From JBBKXR01 sp037969585 (lineage in GTDB: Bacteria > Verrucomicrobiota > Verrucomicrobiia > Verrucomicrobiales > DEV007), in assembly GCA_037969585.1 (NCBI GenBank), contig JBBKXR010000251.1, positions 1 through 64,000 of the forward strand: a stretch of DNA of 64,000 bases, read 5' to 3'. A program made the translations under genes and the position numbers. Of the stretch, positions 57,965 through 64,000 are shown piece after piece (positions within the stretch are counted from its first letter, which is position 1; each line of letters opens with the position of its first letter). The notes below the pieces were generated by a model. That model ran no database searches, was not told where the DNA came from, and saw only the letters and a program-made list of their open reading frames with translations.

Positions 57965-58471
57965 TCAGCCCTGGAAGTCGACGTCCTGTTGGGCTTGACG
58001 GTTGGAGATGAACTCGACCTTCTCCCCCTCAAATCGGTCAAATATACGCCGATGACTGGCGTGGGAAAAATCGTCATCCCGTGCGAAGTAATCCTGAACC
58101 CAGTTGATGAGCATGCTCAGATTCCGATCCTGCTCATCCTTCGAGCGGTACTTGTGTGGCTCCCACGGGCGATTGCGACAATTCTCGACGCAGGCCTGAA
58201 CCGGTAGATTCAAAAAGTACAATTTCGACGCACGCTTCGCCACATACTCGATCAGCGATGCGTAGCACCCCTCAATCACCCAATCCTGATGGCAACCAGT
58301 GAACGCATCGATTAACTCCGCACTCGCTTCGACAGACAGCCGCGTGGTCGGATGATGCTTCTGCCATGCGACCTCATCCAGGTCCAGATGAGGAAGGCCG
58401 TTCTCGCTGGCCAGTCGCCCGGCAAGGGTCGATTTGCCTGAGCCTGAATTACCGATAACGATGACTCTCAT
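57965..58471 (-). CDS. P-loop NTPase, adenylate-kinase-like (FlaR/topology-modulation type)
   Basis: A 168-residue protein. The Walker A is VIGNSGSGKSTLAGRLA (residues 5-21), followed by LPHLDLDEVAWQ, DWVIEGCYAS and YFLNLPVQACVENCRNR as in the FlaR-like kinase group. It probably phosphorylates a small molecule; substrate unknown. Next to a converging lipoprotein and 44 bases downstream of an SDR gene on the same strand. Confidence 0.85.
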   Translation of the reverse strand: MRVIVIGNSGSGKSTLAGRLASENGLPHLDLDEVAWQKHHPTTRLSVEASAELIDAFTGCHQDWVIEGCYASLIEYVAKRASKLYFLNLPVQACVENCRNRPWEPHKYRSKDEQDRNLSMLINWVQDYFARDDDFSHASHRRIFDRFEGEKVEFISNRQAQQDVDFQG

Positions 58472-58515
58472 TGTTAACAGACGGTTCAGCGATTGGTCCG
58501 CACCTGGCTCAGTGT

Positions 58516-59238
58516 TTACTCCTTGTTATAGATAACCGGCATTTGCCCCTGCCACTCATCCCAAATCGTCGAGTCAGTGATCAGGTCGGCCATGAAGTGA
58601 CCCACATTGATTCGGCTGGTCTTACCGGCATCGAAGATCGCGCTTCTAATCGGCGAAGGATGCAACTCACGCGCCGTTACTTCCTCGTCATCGATCAGGC
58701 CGTCGGGACGCACCACCACCCACTCGACGGCGCTGTGGTTCTGACCGATGTCAGTGCGCAGGTGCTCCGCCGCCTCTTCGTTATCAGCGTGAGGGGGCAG
58801 ACACTTGCGCAGCAGCCCGATCACGCACTGCTGAGCGAATGAAATCGGTTCGTCGAGATCGCGATTTCTATTTCCCGTCGTGTTCATCAGCACGAACTTA
58901 ACCGCCTCTCCCGGGTCGCTGGCCCTTATCGCATCACACAAGCGGCGTGTGGCTTCCGTCACCAGCCTCCGCGGTGACCCGAAGATTCCCCTGAAGCTCA
59001 AATTGTGTCCGAGGCAGGACGCCACCGCGTCGCACCCCCGGACATACTCAGAGATTTCAGAGTCGCTAAGGTCGAGGATACTTGCCTGAATAACAGACAG
59101 TTGCGGGTGATCCGTGAGAGTTTTTGGCAAGCTGTCCGACGACCGCACCACCGCCTTGACCTTCTGTCCCCTGGCAAGCAACTGCTCGACAAGCAGCTTT
59201 CCGGTGGCCCCGCTGGCTCCTACTACAAGTGTTGTCAT
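58516..59238 (-). CDS. NAD(P)-binding atypical SDR (NmrA-like) protein
   Basis: A 240-residue Rossmann protein. TLVVGASGATGKLLVEQLLARG is the dinucleotide-binding start (GxxGxxG). VKAVVRSSDSLP and GCDAVASCLGHN follow the atypical SDR pattern. No Ser-Tyr-Lys triad is obvious, so it may be a sensor or epimerase-like reductase. It may be co-transcribed with the kinase-like gene downstream. Confidence 0.85.
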   Translation of the reverse strand: MTTLVVGASGATGKLLVEQLLARGQKVKAVVRSSDSLPKTLTDHPQLSVIQASILDLSDSEISEYVRGCDAVASCLGHNLSFRGIFGSPRRLVTEATRRLCDAIRASDPGEAVKFVLMNTTGNRNRDLDEPISFAQQCVIGLLRKCLPPHADNEEAAEHLRTDIGQNHSAVEWVVVRPDGLIDDEEVTARELHPSPIRSAIFDAGKTSRINVGHFMADLITDSTIWDEWQGQMPVIYNKE

Positions 59239-59314
59239 CTCGTTAACGTCATGTGTAATCTACGGCGGGAATGTTGTACGCCATTATTGCTGAACACCAA
59301 ACGGTTCGCAGAAA

Positions 59315-59701
59315 ATGACAAAGACGATATCATTTTTGACGGTTGCTCTGACGGTACTCAGTTTTTCATCCTGCAGGACGCCAACCACCATGATTTCTGA
59401 AAAGTCGGCGATAAAGATCGCAGAAGCGCAATTGTCGAGTTCAAGAACGGATCTCACAATTAAGGGTCTAAAACCAGGCAACAATTTTGTGCCGGCGGGA
59501 CCACATTCTGGTGGAGGACCCAAGTGGGTAGTAGGTTTTTTCACTCACTCGAAAGACAAACAGGAAGATAGTATCCACTACGTTACCGTTTTTCCAGACG
59601 GGCGCACGAGCAGCTCAGAAATCCTGCGAGGCCCTGACATGGGGGCTAGCCTCGACCCAGGCGCCGCAGCTACAATGCCATTGGAGGGGACTCAAGATTG
59701 A
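59315..59701 (+). CDS. Small lipoprotein, unknown
   Basis: A 128-residue protein with signal peptide ending in lipobox SFSSC (Cys20). The mature part has EKSAIKIAEAQLSS, a PepSY-like helix, then PKWVVGFFTHSKDKQEDSIHYVTVFPDGRTSS. The order resembles a PepSY-type inhibitor domain, but the match is weak. The DNA is less GC-rich than the flanks. Confidence 0.6.
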   Translation: MTKTISFLTVALTVLSFSSCRTPTTMISEKSAIKIAEAQLSSSRTDLTIKGLKPGNNFVPAGPHSGGGPKWVVGFFTHSKDKQEDSIHYVTVFPDGRTSSSEILRGPDMGASLDPGAAATMPLEGTQD

Positions 59702-59737
59702 CCTGAGTCAGCAAGTCGAAAGAACTAACCCAACCGC

Positions 59738-60886
59738 TCACCCGTTCGGATCCAGCTCCTGATCGAAGTCGACGCGGTCCGCCATGTTGCGGGCTTTGAT
59801 CCGGTGATCGCGTTTCGCCCGCCGCTCGATGGTCATCTGGCGGCGTTTCTGGCGGCCTTTGAGCTTGGCGATTTCTTCGTCGAGACGCAGAAATCCATCG
59901 TAGCGCCTCTGGTCGAGTTCACCGCTTTCGACCCCGGCGCGGATCGCGCAACCTTTGTCGGCGCCGTGTTTGCAATCGTGAAACTGACACTGCATCGCCA
60001 AGTCTGTGATGTCGGCAAATTGCTCGCGCAGCGTCCGTTCGTCGGTCCACATCTGCACCTCGCGAATGCCGGGGTTGTCGATCAGGATGCCGCAGTAACT
60101 TGCGCCGTTGCCATCACCATCTTCGCCTTCGTCACGCAGCACCATCAGCTCACGCGCCGTCGTGGTGTGCCGACCTTTGCCGGAAACTTCGTTAACTTCG
60201 CCAATGATCTGCCACTCTTCGCCGCCGAGCAGCTGATTGACCAAGCTGGACTTTCCGACACCACTCGAACCAACCAGAGTGGCGGCGACGCCTTTGCTGA
60301 GATAGCTGCGGATCACCGCCACGCCCTGCGCGTTAACAGCGGTGGTGATGTGAACCTTTGCCTCGGGATTCAGTTTTTGTATCGCCGCAGCCGCCTGCCC
60401 GCTCTGCTCGGCAGGGACGAGGTCGGACTTGTTGACCAGCACCACCGCCTTAGCCCCACTGCGCCCGATGATGGTGAAGAAGCGCTCCATGCGGCGCAGA
60501 TTAAAATCGGCATCGGCATCGGTGACAACGATGACCAGATTGACATTCGCGGCGATGACCTGTTCGGCGGTCGTTTTGCCGGGGGCTTTTCGGGAAAAGC
60601 AGGTCTGCCGGGAAAGCCGGGCACGGATCACCGGTTCGTCGAGTTCGCGACCGGTATCGATCGCTACCCAATCGCCGACCGCGGGCAGTTCGGCATCGGT
60701 CGCCGCGCGGTGATAGACGTCACCGCTCATGATCACCTCCAGTTCGTCACCGCCATCGAGCAGCGCGCCGTAGGTGATTTTGTTGTCGCGGATCAGCCGT
60801 CCCGGATGCCAGCCCTTGGCGGCAAACGGCTTGAACTCACGCTCAAAAGCGTCGTTCCAACCGAGGTCTTCGAGTGTTAACGGCAT
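59738..60886 (-). CDS. rsgA: Ribosome small subunit-dependent GTPase RsgA
   Basis: Circularly permuted GTPase that checks late 30S assembly. The 382-residue product has an OB-fold N-terminus, then G4 VVLVNKSDLV, G1 LVGSSGVGKSSLVNQLLG and G3 LIDNPGIREVQ in permuted order. The zinc knuckle is CQFHDCKHGADKGCAI. MPLTLEDLGWNDAFE is a typical start, and the tail is strongly basic (KGRQKRRQMTIERRAKR). Confidence 0.95.
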   Translation of the reverse strand: MPLTLEDLGWNDAFEREFKPFAAKGWHPGRLIRDNKITYGALLDGGDELEVIMSGDVYHRAATDAELPAVGDWVAIDTGRELDEPVIRARLSRQTCFSRKAPGKTTAEQVIAANVNLVIVVTDADADFNLRRMERFFTIIGRSGAKAVVLVNKSDLVPAEQSGQAAAAIQKLNPEAKVHITTAVNAQGVAVIRSYLSKGVAATLVGSSGVGKSSLVNQLLGGEEWQIIGEVNEVSGKGRHTTTARELMVLRDEGEDGDGNGASYCGILIDNPGIREVQMWTDERTLREQFADITDLAMQCQFHDCKHGADKGCAIRAGVESGELDQRRYDGFLRLDEEIAKLKGRQKRRQMTIERRAKRDHRIKARNMADRVDFDQELDPNG

Positions 60887-60966
60887 AGGGTAGGCGATGG
60901 CGTAGGCACTGACGCAAGAGTGCGCTTGCGTTGGCCAATGATGGGCTGGACTCTACCATCAAGCAC

Positions 60967-61236
60967 ATGTCTGAGCTTCCAAAAAAATCACCGCGTTCCT
61001 CAGTCGATGCCGTCTACGATTTCGTCGGCCATCTCGTGCCGAGTTGTTCCACTGCCCTGCGATTGGTCGAGCTTGGACAGGAGCGTCCGCTGACTCGGCG
61101 TGAGAGATTCGTCTTAAAATACAACTCCCCGCTCTGCCTGCACTGTAACTGCAAGCGCGAGACTTTCGACGCGGAGCTTGTGAAAATGCGTAAGTTCGAG
61201 GCTGAGCGAAATGGAGAAACGGGCCAGGCTGGATGA
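60967..61236 (+). CDS. Small Cys-cluster protein, unknown
   Basis: About 89 residues from ATG 60967 (MSELPKKSPRSSVDAVYDFVGHLV); an in-frame TTG at 60931 is possible. The C-terminal half has RRERFVLKYNSPLCLHCNCKRETFD, with CxxCxC resembling a metal site, as in anti-sigma-factor-like zinc proteins. Divergent from rsgA, converging with the YchJ gene. No named family assigned. Confidence 0.6.
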   Translation: MSELPKKSPRSSVDAVYDFVGHLVPSCSTALRLVELGQERPLTRRERFVLKYNSPLCLHCNCKRETFDAELVKMRKFEAERNGETGQAG

Positions 61237-61245
61237 CCGAGGGCG

Positions 61246-61722
61246 TCAGGCCTTTCCATCCAGATATTTCCACATGCCTTTGAAGCGCTTGAACCGCGAA
61301 CGCTCGTGCAGCTGATGCGCCTCTGAATCGCCTTCGAGAAAGTAGTCGGCGATGAATTCAACTTTGCCGGTCTTGTCGTCTTTGGCTCCCTTTGAGGAAC
61401 TGACGACGGTCAGGAAGCTCCAATTCACTTTGCGTATTGTGGCTTCCAGTTCGGCTTTGAGACCGGGATCGCGCGTCGATGGATGGGTAGTCTCCACGAG
61501 GTAGTCGACGAGGCGGAAAAAGTAAGCCGTGTAACGAGATCGCATCAGTTGCTCGGCGGTTTCCGGCTTGGCTTTGCCATGGTGAAAGCGCATGCAACAG
61601 GTGGCGTAGCTGTTGCGGCTCTTGCAGGGGCACAGGGACTCCTCGCGTTCGCGAGGAATTTTTTCCGGTACGCCGCCGCCACCGCTCCCGGCTGGCGACC
61701 AGTCTGATGAATCGCTTGCCAT
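61246..61722 (-). CDS. YchJ-family (UPF0225) SEC-C motif protein
   Basis: A 158-residue protein. CPCKSRNSYATCCMRFHHGK (about 32-51) is the N-terminal SEC-C-like zinc motif, followed by TAEQLMRSRYTAYFFRLVDYLVETTHPSTR and the NTF2-like C-terminal domain ending FKGMWKYLDG. The family is widely conserved and uncharacterised. A Gly-rich linker precedes the zinc motif. Confidence 0.92.
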   Translation of the reverse strand: MASDSSDWSPAGSGGGGVPEKIPREREESLCPCKSRNSYATCCMRFHHGKAKPETAEQLMRSRYTAYFFRLVDYLVETTHPSTRDPGLKAELEATIRKVNWSFLTVVSSSKGAKDDKTGKVEFIADYFLEGDSEAHQLHERSRFKRFKGMWKYLDGKA

Positions 61723-61728
61723 AGATTT

Positions 61729-62103
61729 TTATGATGGGCCGTCGTTCGATGCCTTGTCCTTGATGGTCTCGACGGCCTTGATGACAGCATCGACGCCGGC
61801 ACTGATGGTGGTCGGCGCGCCTTGCCCCAGCGCTCCCATTTCATTATCGAGATCGGTGGTCTCGTGACGAAGCTCGGCGTACAAATTGGCGACCGTCTGA
61901 CTGTCAGCTCCGCTTTCGCTACTTTGTTCTTCGAAGTCGCGACGCAACGCCTGTTCCATCGTCTGCAGGCGCTCTACTTTCGGCACCATGTCGTCGCGTG
62001 CAGCGATCTGCAGCTCAGCGACGGCCTCCGCGATTCGTTGAATGTCTGCGCTCAGCTCCTGAACATCTTCACGGCTTGGTGGATTGCTGTTTTTGTTACT
62101 CAT
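61729..62103 (-). CDS. Small coiled-coil protein, unknown
   Basis: A 124-residue acidic, helical, soluble protein (VQELSADIQRIAEAVAELQIAA, LQTMEQALRRDFEEQ). No Cys and no membrane helix. It ends 7 bases before the YchJ gene on the same strand, so the two are likely co-transcribed. No family recognised. Confidence 0.55.
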   Translation of the reverse strand: MSNKNSNPPSREDVQELSADIQRIAEAVAELQIAARDDMVPKVERLQTMEQALRRDFEEQSSESGADSQTVANLYAELRHETTDLDNEMGALGQGAPTTISAGVDAVIKAVETIKDKASNDGPS

Positions 62104-62206
62104 ATCGTGACTACTTTACGCCTCTGGCCCCGCTCCGGTTGAGAGTCGTATCTTGTGGGGCTCAGCTTCATACTATCGCGAAACTCACCGGGGATCATCC
62201 TTGAAT

Positions 62207-63001
62207 ATGGAATCTTTATCAGCCATGCAGAAAATTGCCGCGCAGCTCGCATTGCGCGATCGCCCCGGCGATCGTAGGCCAGTGATGAAACAACGCTGGG
62301 ACAAGCTGCTGTTTCTGCATTGGCAAGTCGACGCCGCCGAGCTATCCCAACGACTGCCACCGGGACTGTCGGTCGATCTTCACAGCGATCGAGCCTGGCT
62401 GGGTGTGGTGCCGTTTCTTATGCGCAAGATTCGGCCGGCGGGCGGTCCATCGCTACCGTGGATTTCGAACTTCCTCGAGCTGAATGTGCGCACCTATGTC
62501 GTCGACGAAAACGGCACTCCAGGCGTGTGGTTTTTCTCATTGGATACCGATCGCTGGCTGGCCCGCACAGTGGCTCGGCAGTTTTTCAAGCTGCCGTATT
62601 TCTGGGCAAAGATGAGTGCGCCGATCGGGGCAGACGGCTGGGTCGACTATCGAACGCTGCGCCGCGAAGCAATGAGCGCCCCCATCGATGAGTCAGCGGC
62701 AACTGCAACGGCTGAGTATCGCTACCGAGGCGCGGGCGAAGACCGGCTCGCTGCGCAGGGCAGCTTGGAATTTTTTCTGCTGGAACGCTATCTGCTGTTC
62801 GCCTGGGATTCGGATCGTGAGCGATTGCTGAGCGGGCGAGTCTGGCATCAGCCGTATCGTTTTCGCGACGCCGAGCTGAGTCAATGGAGCGCAGCGCCGA
62901 TCGCTTGGGACGGCCTGACCATGCCGAGTGGTGAGCCGGAACACCAGTGCTTTGTCGAGCGGGTCGAAGTTGATGCTTATGCGGTCGAGCAGGTGAAGTG
63001 A
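62207..63001 (+). CDS. DUF2071 (YqjF-like) protein
   Basis: A 264-residue protein starting at ATG 62207. RPVMKQRWDKLLFLHWQVDAAELSQRLPPGLSVDLH, WLGVVPFLMRKIRP, FLELNVRTYVVDENGTPGVWFFSLDTDRW and FFKLPYFWAKM are the DUF2071 signature in order. The fold is related to acetoacetate decarboxylase, but no catalytic Lys is assigned. Function unknown. Confidence 0.9.
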   Translation: MESLSAMQKIAAQLALRDRPGDRRPVMKQRWDKLLFLHWQVDAAELSQRLPPGLSVDLHSDRAWLGVVPFLMRKIRPAGGPSLPWISNFLELNVRTYVVDENGTPGVWFFSLDTDRWLARTVARQFFKLPYFWAKMSAPIGADGWVDYRTLRREAMSAPIDESAATATAEYRYRGAGEDRLAAQGSLEFFLLERYLLFAWDSDRERLLSGRVWHQPYRFRDAELSQWSAAPIAWDGLTMPSGEPEHQCFVERVEVDAYAVEQVK

Positions 63002-63097
63002 GCTTTATCTACCTCTGCAGGACGGTTGACAAACCCCGCCGGTTTTCTCATCTCTAACTGAGCAACCGACCGCCAGCCTGAATACCTCCCCCCACGG

Positions 63098-64000
63098 ATG
63101 GCCTCCCAAATTTCAATAGCATCTGCCCGCCGTCCTGTCCGCTGGATTTGGGTCGCGTTGGTATTTCTACTCTGGGCCGGGTACAATGCGCGAAATTTCT
63201 ACGCCTATTCCGAATACCTTCGCTCACAGCGAGTGTTCGCTTACGAACGCTTGATCAGCGCCGGTGTACTGGCAGCGCAAAAAGCTAACGCGATTCCCGA
63301 GCGGTTGCGACCGATCATCGGCGCAGAAGTCAGTGATTTTATTGACGATATCGACGATTATTGCGAGACCGGCCTGAAACACGGTGAGTTCCCGGTGGAA
63401 GCGATGCCTGACTGGGCACTGGCGCATTTTTTAATTGGCAGTAAAGACCGCGCCCGCGATTTGCTGGCCATGACTGATCAGGCTGAAGCAGGCAGCATTG
63501 ACTATACCGCAACGGCTGATGAACTCGTCATCGTTACCGAGTTCATCGAAGGAGGTGATGTCAGTGCAGCGAACCTGGCACGTGCTCGCACGGCATTGAG
63601 CAACAACCTCGCCAGCTGGCCGGTGCTTTACATTTTGGCAACTCTCGATGATCCCGAGGAGTATGCTCTGACGGATTGGATGGACGGTGTCGCCGACGAG
63701 ATGATATCCGAAGGGGCCATTGCAACCTCATTGATGCTACTGGCAGAATATCTAGGCCTGTTGTGTGTCGTAATCGCAGTACTATCGCGACACCGGTTTC
63801 CGGCTCCGCTACCACATTTTCGCCTACCGTCTGCATGGAAAGCATCGTCGATCCTCTTTGTGCTGTTCGTTTCCCTTCTGATCTCGAACATCGCGTTCAC
63901 GACGATCATGAGATTGCTGGACATCTTCTATCTCTACGATGTCGGTCTGGTTATCGGGACAGTCGTGTTTGTCGCGCTACCAGCGGTTTGGTTTGTGGCA
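63098..64000 (+). CDS. Integral membrane protein, 3' truncated by the window (possibly CPBP-type)
   Basis: ATG 63098 opens a frame that runs 301 codons to the window end without a stop. It starts MASQISIASARRPVRWIWVAL with a membrane helix at about 15-30, then a soluble helical domain of about 170 residues, then at least three membrane helices (SLMLLAEYLGLLCVVIAVL, SSILFVLFVSLLISNIAF, VGLVIGTVVFVALPAVWFV). A soluble N-terminal part followed by helices is seen in some CPBP intramembrane proteases, but the catalytic motifs would lie beyond the window. Confidence 0.7.
   Translation, partial: MASQISIASARRPVRWIWVALVFLLWAGYNARNFYAYSEYLRSQRVFAYERLISAGVLAAQKANAIPERLRPIIGAEVSDFIDDIDDYCETGLKHGEFPVEAMPDWALAHFLIGSKDRARDLLAMTDQAEAGSIDYTATADELVIVTEFIEGGDVSAANLARARTALSNNLASWPVLYILATLDDPEEYALTDWMDGVADEMISEGAIATSLMLLAEYLGLLCVVIAVLSRHRFPAPLPHFRLPSAWKASSILFVLFVSLLISNIAFTTIMRLLDIFYLYDVGLVIGTVVFVALPAVWFVA

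Overview
The window is high-GC bacterial chromosome. It suggests a Verrucomicrobiota or Planctomycetota-like (PVC group) organism. This is inferred from gene content only: a planctomycete-type cytochrome c domain fused to a SUMF1 domain, a DUF1080 secreted glycoside hydrolase-like protein, a secreted PQQ-type beta-propeller, many small secreted lipoproteins, FabV, and REP-like repeats with a RAYT transposase fragment. No rRNA, phage structural genes, CRISPR array or complete insertion sequence is visible.

Layout. 1-1600: transposase tail and trpB. 1745-9894: an Mrp/Mnh-type cation/proton antiporter operon with three large NuoL/M/N-like subunits. 9979-24823: housekeeping genes (rdgB, leuS, trkA, a mannose-1-phosphate guanylyltransferase gene, ruvX, truA, a J-domain protein, an AraC regulator, trpC, a normal tRNA-Gly, plsC-like and cdsA). 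24824-29302: a 4.5 kb stretch with almost no protein genes, holding terminator-bounded putative small RNAs and then a dense tRNA array. 29303-44800: an HNH nuclease, glycolate-oxidase-like and lipid genes, fabV, secreted PVC-type enzymes, a YebC-family gene and App1. 44855-64000: trxB, argS, an EIIA protein, a phosphatase beside an RpiB-GlyA fusion, zwf-opcA, a membrane metalloprotease, efp, rsgA and small genes. The right edge cuts an integral membrane protein.

The standout is the tRNA array (26120-29043). About 22 tRNA or tRNA-like units are packed 8-20 bases apart, all on the plus strand. Nineteen can be decoded and cover 16 amino acids. Most break the universal T-loop: bases 55-56 read GC instead of TC, and bases 54/58 occur as T/A, A/T or G/G in a covarying way, while many D-loops read AG where GG is normal. 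Two units with fully ordinary arms (Ser-TGA, Arg-TCG) sit among them. Three units (Pro, Asn, Gly-GCC) carry related 68-70 base insertions at AAT/CC sites in or beside the T-arm. A minus-strand four-helix-bundle gene of the 23S rRNA intervening-sequence type is embedded in the array, and an HNH nuclease gene follows it. This looks like a coherent specialised tRNA set with a rewired elbow, not random decay. Whether it serves the ribosome, a stress or defence role, or non-ribosomal aminoacyl transfer cannot be told from sequence.

Functional links elsewhere: zwf with opcA (oxidative pentose phosphate entry), low-Mr phosphatase with rpiB-glyA (pentose phosphate and one-carbon metabolism), the cdsA, plsC, dgkA and App1 genes (phospholipid metabolism), and leuS/argS (aminoacylation, relevant to the unusual Leu and Arg tRNAs).
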